Translations under genes and position numbers: made by a program | Shown here: positions 6,730-13,979 of the stretch, piece by piece | How the letters are laid out: the number at the start of each line of letters is the position of its first letter | Numbering within the stretch: position 1 is the stretch's first letter | Source of the DNA: an uncultured Clostridia bacterium | Lineage (GTDB): Bacteria > Bacillota > Clostridia > Christensenellales > Borkfalkiaceae | Reading direction: 5' to 3' | NCBI GenBank assembly: GCA_944354265.1 | Contig: CALVPX010000016.1 | Span: 1 to 35,356 of the forward strand | Length of the DNA stretch: 35,356 bases | The notes under the pieces: generated by a model | What the model saw: only the letters and a program-made list of their open reading frames with translations | Told to the model about the DNA's origin: nothing | The model's database searches: none

Positions 6730-6758
6730 ATTATATCACGGGCGGGGCTACATGTCAA
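6730..6758 (-). promoter_or_regulatory. Perfect consensus sigma-A promoter of the yuaF-floT operon
   Basis: On the minus strand TTGACA (6753-6758), 17 bases and TATAAT (6730-6735) match both hexamers exactly. The leader would be about 45 bases. In Bacillus subtilis the equivalent operon is controlled by sigma-W, so high housekeeping expression would be a difference. Confidence 0.8.
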
Positions 6759-6793
6759 TATGGGAAAGTTTATTTAAGTTACCAAATATTTTA

Positions 6794-6828
6794 CGCCCGC
6801 CCGCGGCAATTTATGCCGCGGGCGGGCG
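6794..6828 (-). terminator. Terminator downstream of the HMA fusion gene
   Basis: A perfect 15-bp GC stem (6794-6808 with 6814-6828) with an ATTTA loop lies about 43 bases past the stop codon at 6872. On the minus strand it is followed by TAAAATATTTGG. It separates this operon from the yuaF promoter. Confidence 0.7.
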
Positions 6829-6871
6829 CCCCTCTTAATTATTATGCTGTTAATTGGCCCATACTATGCGG

Positions 6872-7456
6872 TCAATCGATTTTTGTGACGGTGTAGCCCG
6901 CGCCCTCTATGGCGGCCTTAACCCCCTCTTCAGGTACGGCGCCGTCCACATAAACTTCCGTAAAGTCGTCGCGGAAACAAACCTTTGTTACGCCCGCTAT
7001 TGAAGCGAGGGCGGCCTCTATCTTTTGGCGGCACTTGTCGCAGCCTATGCCCGAGATATAAACTGCCATATAATCGAGCCGCTCGACCTTGAATATTACG
7101 GGGCGGGTGCCGTCTGAACAGCAGCAGATCATCACCCGTTCGTCGTTCATCCATCCCCTCATTATGGAGCCGCCCTGCAGACCCGTATATATGTAGCGGG
7201 CAATGGCGTCCCACGCCTCCGAACAGTGGGGAATTGCAGGGCCGCCCGCGACAGCTTCGGCGGGATAGTCCGTACGCTTCAAGGTGTTTAAGCCCATGTG
7301 CCAAAAGTCGTCGGCGGAGCTGTAGCGCTCGAATATGAACTCGTCGCCCACGTTGTAGCAGGGGCAGGCGCCCGAATGAGGGTCTGCGCAATACTTCTGC
7401 TGCAAATCGGGGTACAATTTTTTATCTATTACGGTGACTTTTACTTTATGCTGCAT
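6872..7456 (-). CDS. TIGR04076-like protein fused to an HMA metal-binding domain
   Basis: This 194-residue protein appears to have two parts. Residues 1-125 resemble the TIGR04076 family: KVKVTVIDKK, a CPCYNVGDEFIF segment and HCSEAWDAIARYIY, ending in an unusual CCC triplet at 111-113. Residues about 130-194 form a heavy-metal-associated domain, with YISGIGCDKCRQKIEAALASIAGV carrying the CxxC metal site at C139 and C142 and a ferredoxin-like beta-alpha repeat to the C-terminus. HMA domains bind and hand over Cu(I) or related ions. The ribosome binding site is AGGAGG. It follows the zinc-ribbon gene by 63 bases and is probably co-transcribed. The fusion partner's role is unknown. Confidence 0.78.
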   Translation of the reverse strand: MQHKVKVTVIDKKLYPDLQQKYCADPHSGACPCYNVGDEFIFERYSSADDFWHMGLNTLKRTDYPAEAVAGGPAIPHCSEAWDAIARYIYTGLQGGSIMRGWMNDERVMICCCSDGTRPVIFKVERLDYMAVYISGIGCDKCRQKIEAALASIAGVTKVCFRDDFTEVYVDGAVPEEGVKAAIEGAGYTVTKID

Positions 7457-7519
7457 TTTAACCTCCTGAAAAAATTTATTTACACGGACACACCGAGTTT
7501 ATAAACGCTTTTTAATTGC

Positions 7520-8299
7520 TCACTCCTGCTTTTCGTACGGGTCGCTTGAAAGGTTGCAGTCGTCGCACAGTTCAACCTCGTAATTATCTGCGGCATAGTG
7601 GCGCATGAGCTTGCCGCAGGAGGGGCAGATGCGCAGCATTTTGCCGCCCTCATTTGCCCACTTGGGCTTTTTGGTGTAGTAGCCGAGGTCGTCGAACATG
7701 TTGTAATAGACCTTACAGCCGAGAGCCTGCGCCATTTGCGCGGCAAGCTGCCTGCCCTGTTTGTTGAGCGCCGACTGAGGGTCGGTCAGCTGCCGTCCCG
7801 TGTAGCGGTCGCACAGGCAATTTAGCCAAAGTTTGTCCATGGCAGAGTAATTTTCCTGCCAATTCTCTATGTTGCAGAAATCGCCCTCGCCTTCAATTGG
7901 GGGCAGTTCATACATGGCGACGGGACGGCCGCAGTCCATACAGGTGAACACACTGTCGCAATCGAACGAAAAGGTCTGCATTTCGAGTGCGGTGTGACTT
8001 GCGCAGGTGCAATAGGGTTGACTTTCGGCATTTGCCCCCGATATATGCGCCGACAAATCAAAATATTTCTCCACTTCGGCGCGGCGCTGTTTTACATATA
8101 CGCCGTCGTGCGCAGCGGCGAGCGAGTCCTCCTTGGGCAGGGTAACGTAGGCGCAATAATTGTCCTCCCTTACAAGAGTAAAGTTGCGGCATATCTGCCC
8201 GTTGCGCGCGAGCGCATACAAAAAATCCCACAACAGCTCTTCAACGCCCTCGGGCGCGGCTACGCCATCCTTGGGCAAAACCTTTACACGGCAAAACAT
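7520..8299 (-). CDS. Zinc-ribbon protein, DUF2310-like
   Basis: This 259-residue cytoplasmic protein contains paired cysteine knuckles: C97/C99, C120/C123 (FTCMDCGRP), C225/C228 (RICPSCGKLM) and C245/C248 (ELCDDCN). The last two pairs would make a classical zinc ribbon at the C-terminus. The overall layout resembles the DUF2310 family of zinc-ribbon proteins, suggested to bind nucleic acid, but the biochemical function is not established. It is the first gene of a two-gene unit with the HMA fusion. The start has GGGGGAG upstream and a promoter gives a 23-base leader. Confidence 0.7.
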   Translation of the reverse strand: MFCRVKVLPKDGVAAPEGVEELLWDFLYALARNGQICRNFTLVREDNYCAYVTLPKEDSLAAAHDGVYVKQRRAEVEKYFDLSAHISGANAESQPYCTCASHTALEMQTFSFDCDSVFTCMDCGRPVAMYELPPIEGEGDFCNIENWQENYSAMDKLWLNCLCDRYTGRQLTDPQSALNKQGRQLAAQMAQALGCKVYYNMFDDLGYYTKKPKWANEGGKMLRICPSCGKLMRHYAADNYEVELCDDCNLSSDPYEKQE

Positions 8300-8322
8300 A
8301 ACTGCACTCCCCCTTTTTCAAT

Positions 8323-8351
8323 ATTATAGCAGACTGCGGGCGGATTTGCAA
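8323..8351 (-). promoter_or_regulatory. Promoter of the zinc-ribbon/HMA unit
   Basis: On the minus strand TTGCAA (8346-8351), 17 bases and TATAAT (8323-8328). The remaining part of 8300-8616 holds no gene; it contains the start of AT-rich sequence and the hairpin at 8521. Confidence 0.6.
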
Positions 8352-8520
8352 CAGGCAATTGGGAGAAGGAGTAAACCTCCCATTGTCATTTCTCCCAAGC
8401 GCAGTCAAAATACGCAATAATGCGCTATATAACAACTCTTCACAGGGCGCGCCTGCACTGTTGATTTTTGTGAGAGTTCCTGCATTATACACATGTTGAC
8501 TGTTTTAATTCTTAAAATAG

Positions 8521-8549
8521 AATGAGTTCGGCATAATACCGAACTCATT
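8521..8549 (-). terminator. Terminator of the AT-rich secreted-protein cassette
   Basis: AATGAGTTCGG (8521-8531) pairs with CCGAACTCATT (8539-8549) around a 7-base loop. On the minus strand it is followed by CTATTTTAAG. It lies about 68 bases past the stop codon at 8617. Confidence 0.65.
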
Positions 8550-8616
8550 ACCAAACAATTTAATATTTTGACTAAACATTGACACTACTTTCTTTTTTGG
8601 AAGTCCTCTTTTAAAG

Positions 8617-9453
8617 TTATCTTTTATAATAAAAATTTAGTGAAGCGCTTGAACTGTCGTTAAGAGCAGGGGCGCTTATTGATACCCCAAATCCCGCATA
8701 TGTAAAACTAATGGAGCCAAAAAGTGGGGTTCTATCATGCACATAATTCACATTAATAGATGATACAGAGCCTCCCGAAGAGCTTGAAGACTGATAGATT
8801 AAATTAGTCGGTAAAAGATAAAATGATGCTGTACCTTTTGCTCTCCCGATTATGGCACCTGCAGATATATTGAATCCTAAAACTGCACTGTATCCAATTC
8901 CACCTTGTTGAGCCAAATCCGGAACAGTATTTTCATTTCTTTTTTTTGATTCGCCCGCTAAAACTAATATATCATAAGAATAAAAAGAGTCCGCTTGGAA
9001 AGTAAATAGTGAATTATCCCAATTCACTGATATCCCATCTGTTTTCTTTATCATTGGGTCCTTTAACCATTCATAATTAATAACAATATTAACTTTCGAT
9101 ACACGGTTATTCACATCCAAATATGTAACCCTACTAATTTTTAATTTAAACATCGACTCATCTATATGTCCTAGGGGTGTAACTTCGGAAGACGAAATAT
9201 TATCATCTGTATTCTCATCCATAAAAACTGTTTTTTCTTCATATGAAAAATCATATTCATAGCTATCGCGATACAACATCGCAATATGTGAATCAGTTAA
9301 ACTTTGAAGATACCCCATTGACAATCCTTCTGCCGCCAAGCTATCTTTCATTTCCTGAACATTTATTTCGCTTGCTGAAGCCATCCCAACTGTTCCAAAC
9401 ATAAACACAAATAAAGAAACCACAGTAAAAAGTGTAATAACTATTTTTTTCAT
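8617..9453 (-). CDS. Secreted protein of unknown function
   Basis: This 278-residue protein begins with a clear Sec signal peptide: MKK, a hydrophobic core, and a likely cut after ASA at about residue 27. The mature part has no membrane helix. It contains several alternating hydrophobic-polar stretches typical of beta structure and a serine-rich patch (SSSSSGGSVSS) near residue 222. I recognise no catalytic motif or known domain. The ribosome binding site is AGAGAGGAT. The gene is much richer in A and T than its neighbours and uses different codons, which suggests acquisition. It shares a promoter and a terminator with the small membrane protein at 9538. A toxin, an adhesin or an envelope-stress protein are all possible. 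Confidence 0.75.
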   Translation of the reverse strand: MKKIVITLFTVVSLFVFMFGTVGMASASEINVQEMKDSLAAEGLSMGYLQSLTDSHIAMLYRDSYEYDFSYEEKTVFMDENTDDNISSSEVTPLGHIDESMFKLKISRVTYLDVNNRVSKVNIVINYEWLKDPMIKKTDGISVNWDNSLFTFQADSFYSYDILVLAGESKKRNENTVPDLAQQGGIGYSAVLGFNISAGAIIGRAKGTASFYLLPTNLIYQSSSSSGGSVSSINVNYVHDRTPLFGSISFTYAGFGVSISAPALNDSSSASLNFYYKR

Positions 9454-9537
9454 AATTTATCCTCTCTTCTAATTAAGTGATTAATAGAAACTAATAATTC
9501 AATACTTCAATCTTTGATTTTTGATTATCTAGTAATA

Positions 9538-9750
9538 TTAGTCCCTACTATCTGTATCATTTACGTGCTTATTTTTTTGAGTGTTTTCGTCATCTTTCTT
9601 GTCACTAATAAATAAACCAATAGCCATTATAAGTATACTTAATGGCATAGCTATAAACGTTAAAATTATGCCATCTCCACCTCCAATCACTCCAACAACT
9701 GCTAATAACATAATAGTTATTGACGCTAGCAACAACTTGACACCTTTCAT
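9538..9750 (-). CDS. Small two-helix membrane protein
   Basis: This 70-residue protein has two hydrophobic segments (about 4-23 and 27-48) with a GGGD turn, followed by a polar tail rich in Lys, Asp and Asn (SDKKDDENTQKNKHVNDTDSRD). It resembles small immunity or accessory membrane proteins in general shape only. An in-frame stop lies six bases upstream, so the ATG at 9750 must be the start. AGGAGG is present but about 17 bases away, unusually far. Base composition matches the secreted protein downstream (gap 84 bases), and both probably belong to one transcript. Confidence 0.6.
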   Translation of the reverse strand: MKGVKLLLASITIMLLAVVGVIGGGDGIILTFIAMPLSILIMAIGLFISDKKDDENTQKNKHVNDTDSRD

Positions 9751-9898
9751 ATTTTAAAAACTTTAACCTCCTATTTAAGCAAATAAAACAACTAAAAAAT
9801 TAATCTTATCATGCCCAATAGCATTCACCGCATCTGTAAATTTCAATATAGTGTGCTACCATAATTTTTCACTTAAGACAAACTTTCTTTATATTAAT

Positions 9899-9927
9899 AT
9901 AATACTTCAATTCGATATATTTGTCAA
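9899..9927 (-). promoter_or_regulatory. Promoter of the AT-rich cassette
   Basis: On the minus strand TTGACA (9922-9927), 17 bases and TATTAT (9899-9904). The predicted leader is about 140 bases, long enough to hold regulation, but I saw no recognisable riboswitch. The 612 bases from 9751 to 10362 hold this leader, a dispersed repeat and a terminator, and no gene. Confidence 0.65.
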
Positions 9928-10002
9928 GATAGTTCATTGCGATTAAGTGCCGGGAACGCAAAAAATTTATGCCCTGCCCCCTTTTGTCCGTCGCTACGCA
10001 TT

Positions 10003-10206
10003 GTCATACTGAGCATCGCCGAACGTATCTCGCGCGTTGAGCAAGGTATTCTCAAAACAACACGAGTGTTGTTTTGCCTTACAAAAATAGCGAGCGCATC
10101 AGGTCGCGCGATGCGGTGACCAAAAACGGCGTTGTCCTTACGCCGTTTGAGAATTCCGCGCGGACAATGGACAGCGACGAGATTTCTCGACTGCGCTCGA
10201 AATGAC
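10003..10206. repeat. Dispersed MITE-like repeat, copy 4
   Basis: It starts GTCATACTGAGC and ends GCTCGAAATGAC, with GAGATTTCTCGACTGCGC inside the right end. It marks the right edge of the AT-rich cassette. From 10229 a second type of repeat follows (GCGCCGAGGGCGCATAATT) similar to 13108 and 16832. Confidence 0.7.
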
Positions 10207-10320
10207 AAAAGTGGGCTCTGATAATGTATTGCGCCGAGGGCGCATAATTCTTACCATAACTTGTCTTTTTCGCAGGAAAAGACAATCCTAACGTTGCGAA
10301 AGCAACTCTAAACTGCAAAC

Positions 10321-10344
10321 GCGCCGCAACATTTGTTGCGGCGC
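10321..10344 (-). terminator. Terminator of the rlmD-GNAT-ACT operon
   Basis: GCGCCGCAACA (10321-10331) pairs with TGTTGCGGCGC (10334-10344). It lies 19 bases past the stop codon at 10363. The following minus-strand sequence GTTTGCAGTTT has only a weak T run. Confidence 0.6.
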
Positions 10345-10362
10345 TCATAGCTAAACTTATTT

Positions 10363-10830
10363 TTACATTGCGGCGACTTCCACGCCGCCGCAGTCGATTA
10401 TTAAGGTGTAGGGACGGAACTCCTCGCCGACAAAATAGGCGAGCTGCCACTCCGTGACTATTCTGTCGCCGCGCTGCTCTACCCAAACGTCGCGTATCCA
10501 CATTGCGCTGTTAAATTTGGGCATGACGAAATTGCGCACGTCGGTGAAGCGCAGCACAAACTGCCTGTAGCCGTTTTTGAACTGAGAGGCGTCACCCCTG
10601 CCGAAGTCGACGGTGACTGCGACGTGGGGACGACCGTACCGCTCGCTCATGTTTACAGCCAAAAGGTCGGCGTCGTGAAAATTTGCAAATACCAAAAACC
10701 GCACGCCAGCGTTTTCCCTTGCGGCGGGGGGAACGGGAATGGTGCCGTCTGCCCGCTGCAGAAGGGTGAGAATGGTTGCGCGGTTGAACATGCTGTTTGG
10801 GGACAGCTCCTTCATCAATAGACCTTTCAT
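10363..10830 (-). CDS. Hypothetical protein
   Basis: This 155-residue protein has no signal peptide or membrane helix. It is a mixed alpha/beta sequence with a cluster of aromatic residues (YRQFVLRFTDVRNFVMPKFNSAMWIRDVWVEQRGDRIVTEWQLAYF). I do not recognise the family. The ribosome binding site CGAGG lies 8 bases before the ATG at 10830; a second methionine at residue 6 is less well supported. It is the last gene of a probable operon after the ACT-domain gene (gap 39 bases) and is followed by a hairpin terminator. Confidence 0.65.
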   Translation of the reverse strand: MKGLLMKELSPNSMFNRATILTLLQRADGTIPVPPAARENAGVRFLVFANFHDADLLAVNMSERYGRPHVAVTVDFGRGDASQFKNGYRQFVLRFTDVRNFVMPKFNSAMWIRDVWVEQRGDRIVTEWQLAYFVGEEFRPYTLIIDCGGVEVAAM

Positions 10831-10869
10831 TTTTTGCCTCGGAGTAGGCCGCGTTGTGCGGCGAATATG

Positions 10870-11235
10870 TTAAATTATCGTATAGCCGCCCGCTTTAAGC
10901 GCCTTCAAAGCGGCGCGCTCGTCAGTCGCCTTTATTAGAAGATAGTCGGTATTGAATGTGGACAGCGCAAAGACGGCGATATTGTTGCGCGCAAGAATGT
11001 CGGTCACCGCAGACAGGATGCCGACGAGGGAAAAATCGAGCGTGCCCTCTATGCGCATGCACTTCCAACCGTCCTCGCGGGCGCATATGTCGGGGGGAAT
11101 CTCGTCCGTCTTGCAGACGAGAGAAATTTCGTCGTCGGTCTTGGCGGCGAAGGTAAAGTCCCTGCTCAAGTCAATGCTGTGCGGGCTTTTCACCTTGCAC
11201 ACGGTGAAGTTGTACGGAAAAACTTTGATTATCAT
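10870..11235 (-). CDS. ACT-domain protein
   Basis: This 121-residue protein fits small stand-alone ACT proteins: two alpha/beta repeats with EGTLDFSLVGILSAVTDILARNNIAVFALSTFNTDYLLIKATDERAALKALKAGGY in the second half, a typical ACT signature. ACT domains bind amino acids or other small ligands, and here no catalytic domain is attached. The start at 11235 is chosen because the longer frame would run through the GNAT gene on the same strand. The start codon lies 4 bases after the GNAT stop, which suggests translational coupling, as no clear ribosome binding site is present. Ligand unknown. Confidence 0.8.
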   Translation of the reverse strand: MIIKVFPYNFTVCKVKSPHSIDLSRDFTFAAKTDDEISLVCKTDEIPPDICAREDGWKCMRIEGTLDFSLVGILSAVTDILARNNIAVFALSTFNTDYLLIKATDERAALKALKAGGYTII

Positions 11236-11239
11236 ACAC

Positions 11240-11662
11240 TTAAAGTTGCTTGCACATGTTGACGTGCGGGCAGAACTCCTCGTAAAATTCGCCGCTGCAG
11301 ACCTCGTAGCCCTGTTTTTGGTAGAAGCCCTTGGCGCGCACCTGCGCAGCCAACACAACGCGGCGGCCGCCCATGGCGGCAATTTGTCTTTCCGCCTCCT
11401 TAAGTATTGCGGCGCCGCAGCCCCTGCCGCGCGCACGCTTTAAGACGGCTATGCGCCCGACGGCGTACGCCTGCGCATTTTCGTCCCAAAAGTACCTGCA
11501 TACGGTGATAGGTTTGCCGTCGTCATCATACATGACTATATGGCGGGCGGCCCCGTCGACATCGTCGAACTCCTCCTCAAAGCCCTGCTCGCTGACGAAC
11601 ACTTCTTGACGAATGTCCTTCGCCGCCGCAGGGAGATATTCAAAAGTCCTGAAAAATTTCAT
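11240..11662 (-). CDS. GNAT family N-acetyltransferase, ElaA-like
   Basis: This 140-residue protein is a single GNAT domain. The N-terminus RQEVFVSEQGFEEEFDDVDGAARHIV is typical of the ElaA/YjcF branch, and the acetyl-CoA loop is KRARGRGCGAAILKEAERQ. FYQKQGYEVCSGEFYEEFCPHV at the C-terminus fits the same group. AAGGACA precedes the start. It lies 19 bases after the rRNA methyltransferase gene in the same operon. The substrate is unknown. Confidence 0.88.
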   Translation of the reverse strand: MKFFRTFEYLPAAAKDIRQEVFVSEQGFEEEFDDVDGAARHIVMYDDDGKPITVCRYFWDENAQAYAVGRIAVLKRARGRGCGAAILKEAERQIAAMGGRRVVLAAQVRAKGFYQKQGYEVCSGEFYEEFCPHVNMCKQL

Positions 11663-11681
11663 AAAACTGTCCTTGAGCCCG

Positions 11682-13085
11682 TCACTTCGCCCTTCTGAGG
11701 CAGACGAGCGTTTCGACGTGTTTGGTTTGGGGGAACATGTCGAAGGGGGTGACGGAGGTTATGATGTAGGGACCCGTTGAACGGGGGATATATGCGGGGT
11801 TTTTGATAATCTGCGCGCCGTCCTCCACGAGGGAGCCGCACAGCAGTCCCAAATCGCGCGCGAGGGTTGCGGGATTGCAGGAGATTAAGACGACCTTTTC
11901 GGCGCCGCTGTTTGCAATTTCCCTGACGACCGAGCGCTCCATGCCCTTGCGGGGAGGGTCGCAGACGATTACGCGCTGCTTGCCGCGCGTTTGGGCGAGC
12001 ACTTCGCCTATTTTATCCTCCACGGCGCCGCAAAGATTTTTCATCTTGTGGGAGAGCCCGTTGAGGCGGGCGAGCTCATCGGCGCAGCGGACGGCCTCGG
12101 GCACGATTTCAATGCCGTATGCCGCCGCACAGCCGCCTGCGAGCATGGCGGTGAGCATGCCGCCGCCGCTGTACAAGTCGATTGCCACGGCGTTTGGCGA
12201 GCAGACCTCTGCCTGCACCGCCCTGTACAACAGCGAGCGGACGTCGTCGTTGACCTGCAGAAAGGTGTTGGCGCCCGCGGTGAATTTTATGCCGCAATCC
12301 TCGCCCATAAAGGTGCCTTGGCCGCGGCATATGTGCCACTCTTTGCCAAAAATGGCGTTGCCCGTGCCGCCGTTTACGTTCAGCCACAGCGTATAGGAGG
12401 GGAAATTTTTATCCAAAATTTCAGCGAGGGGCGAGAGGTCAATTTTTTCGGCGGCGACGACGGTGAAAATGAAGTTTTGCCCCACTTGCCTGCCGACTAT
12501 GTGGCGGACAACGCCCTTTTTGGTCTCCTCGTCGTAGCCCTTTACGCCGCATGCGTTCATATACTTTAACAGGCTGTCTATCAACAGGGCGCACCACTCC
12601 CTCTGCAGAGCGCAGTTATTTACGGGCACTATGCGGTGGGAGCGGGGAGCATACACGCCGACTATATTGTTGCCGCTGCCGTCCACCCCTACGGGCAGGG
12701 CGAGCTTGTTGCGGTAGCCGTACTGACTGCCGCCGCACACCGTTTGGTTGACTTCGACATCGAGATTGCCCAACTTTTTGAGGCAGTTTTGGACGAGCTG
12801 CCCTTTGAATTTAAGCTGAGCAGGATAGGACATGTGCTGAAGCTGACAGCCGCCGCACTTTAAAAATACGGGGCAGGGAGGCGTAACCCTATCGGGAGAG
12901 GGTGTTATGACCTCGTTGAGCTTGCCGTAGGCGACGTCGCCCCTGACCTTGAGCGCAGTAAAGGACACCTCCTCCCCCGGTATACAGCCGGGGACGAAGG
13001 CGCGGCCCTCTGTTAAATTAATGACGCCCTCGCCCTCGCTGCCGAGGTATGCGACGACGCCATGGTAAGACTCATTTTTGTTCAT
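11682..13085 (-). CDS. rlmD: 23S rRNA (uracil-C5) methyltransferase, RlmD/RlmCD type
   Basis: This 467-residue enzyme methylates uracil C5 in 23S rRNA using S-adenosylmethionine. An N-terminal TRAM domain (about 1-60) is followed by iron-sulfur ligands C71, C77 and C80 (CPVFLKCGGCQLQHM) with a fourth likely at C158 (VNNCALQ). The methyltransferase domain shows DLYSGGGMLTAMLA (SAM site), VCDPPRKGM, and the catalytic C403 in ISCNPATLARD, ending with PFDMFPQTKHVETLV. All key residues are present. Bacillota often have one enzyme for both U747 and U1939, and sequence alone cannot decide which sites are used here. It heads an operon with GNAT, ACT and an unknown gene. Confidence 0.93.
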   Translation of the reverse strand: MNKNESYHGVVAYLGSEGEGVINLTEGRAFVPGCIPGEEVSFTALKVRGDVAYGKLNEVITPSPDRVTPPCPVFLKCGGCQLQHMSYPAQLKFKGQLVQNCLKKLGNLDVEVNQTVCGGSQYGYRNKLALPVGVDGSGNNIVGVYAPRSHRIVPVNNCALQREWCALLIDSLLKYMNACGVKGYDEETKKGVVRHIVGRQVGQNFIFTVVAAEKIDLSPLAEILDKNFPSYTLWLNVNGGTGNAIFGKEWHICRGQGTFMGEDCGIKFTAGANTFLQVNDDVRSLLYRAVQAEVCSPNAVAIDLYSGGGMLTAMLAGGCAAAYGIEIVPEAVRCADELARLNGLSHKMKNLCGAVEDKIGEVLAQTRGKQRVIVCDPPRKGMERSVVREIANSGAEKVVLISCNPATLARDLGLLCGSLVEDGAQIIKNPAYIPRSTGPYIITSVTPFDMFPQTKHVETLVCLRRAK

Positions 13086-13107
13086 TGCAATTTTCCGATA
13101 TAGTACT

Positions 13108-13290
13108 GCGCCGCAGGCGCATTAATTATGTTACGAGGGGAATTCACTTCCCCGAAGTAGACCCAATTTGCGCATACCTGCGCCTCAGCAGGTGAAAGCG
13201 GCGCAATTATATAATTGTAGGGCTATTTAAGATTGCGCCGCCGAGGACGAACAACGCATTTAGGCAAACAGTGGTCACCCACTGTTTGCG
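13108..13290. repeat. Repeat-rich intergenic region upstream of rlmD
   Basis: The 339 bases between 13086 and 13424 hold no credible gene. They start with GCGCCGCAGGCGCAT followed by TAATT and GGAATTCACTTC, similar to blocks near 10229 and 16832. A perfect 11-bp hairpin GCAAACAGTGG/CCACTGTTTGC lies at 13264-13289. A 34-bp dispersed repeat follows at 13388. Confidence 0.5.
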
Positions 13291-13387
13291 CGTTGTGAGA
13301 TGAGCGAGCACCTAACAACGTGCGAGCGGTGACCGAGTGCGACGTTTACATTGCGACGCACGAGAAGTCGCCCTTAAATAACGGCGC

Positions 13388-13421
13388 ATTGGTGCATGGC
13401 CTCTAATGCACAATGCGCGTT
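13388..13421. repeat. 34-bp dispersed repeat, copy B (inverted)
   Basis: It is the reverse complement of 5861-5894 with two mismatches. It lies four bases beyond the stop codon of the membrane protein gene at 13425, and its TGCAT/ATGCA arms could act as a weak transcript end. Confidence 0.75.
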
Positions 13422-13424
13422 AAC

Positions 13425-13976
13425 TCATTTGTGAATACGATACACCAACGAATTGACTATCATTTGGCACTTGAACATTATGTAGTCGTAGACAAAGAAG
13501 ATTATTGTGCCGCCGACGAAGATGAATACGAGGATATAGTCGTTGATTATGCGGTAAATTTCGATGCTCGGATCGCCTATGGACGAGCCGAACACAAGGA
13601 TATACATTACCCACAGCGAAAAATCGAACCAAATGGCCTTGACTATGTAGGCGATCCACTTGTTTATGTTGAACCTCAGCTGCAGGGCGTTTATCAGGGG
13701 GTGCAGTCCGAAGAACATTATGAAGGGCACAAGCAGCCACGCCTGTCCGATTGCGCCGAGCAGGATGGTGAGTATGCAGGTGCCTATATATGCCAACACG
13801 TCGCCGACATAAAAGCCCTTTGAGAGGGGGATCATAAGGCAGATCTGCGCCATTATGTAGCCGGTGGCGAGCAGCCAGCCGCTGAGCGTGCCGAGCAGAA
13901 GAAAGATTATTGCTAGCGCGCAGGAGATAGCCGAGAGGGCTATTTCAAATGACTTTGAATTGCGTTTCTTTGACAT
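13425..13976 (-). CDS. Multi-pass membrane protein
   Basis: This 183-residue protein has about five or six membrane helices (roughly 10-32, 35-52, 58-78, 80-98, 110-132 and 145-170). The first half, FEIALSAISCALAIIFLLLGTLSGWLLATGYIMAQIC, has a flavour of ECF transporter substrate-binding components, but the match is by eye only. It follows the J-like gene by three bases and is the last gene of the trpS operon. No ribosome binding site is clear, so it may be coupled to the upstream stop codon. The transported substrate, if any, is unknown. Confidence 0.65.
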   Translation of the reverse strand: MSKKRNSKSFEIALSAISCALAIIFLLLGTLSGWLLATGYIMAQICLMIPLSKGFYVGDVLAYIGTCILTILLGAIGQAWLLVPFIMFFGLHPLINALQLRFNINKWIAYIVKAIWFDFSLWVMYILVFGSSIGDPSIEIYRIINDYILVFIFVGGTIIFFVYDYIMFKCQMIVNSLVYRIHK

Positions 13977-13979
13977 TTT

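Noticed and set aside
11236-11436. An N-terminal extension of the ACT protein by 67 residues
   Set aside because: The extension would overlap the GNAT gene on the same strand and has low-complexity Arg/Ala sequence; the ATG at 11235 gives a complete ACT protein.
11991-12569. A 192-codon plus-strand frame opposite rlmD
   Set aside because: It lies fully within a well-supported gene with all catalytic motifs and has no ribosome binding site or recognisable domain.
13086-13424. A structured RNA gene upstream of rlmD
   Set aside because: The region has several hairpins but no match to a known RNA, and parts of it recur as dispersed repeat blocks, so repeat origin is the simpler view.
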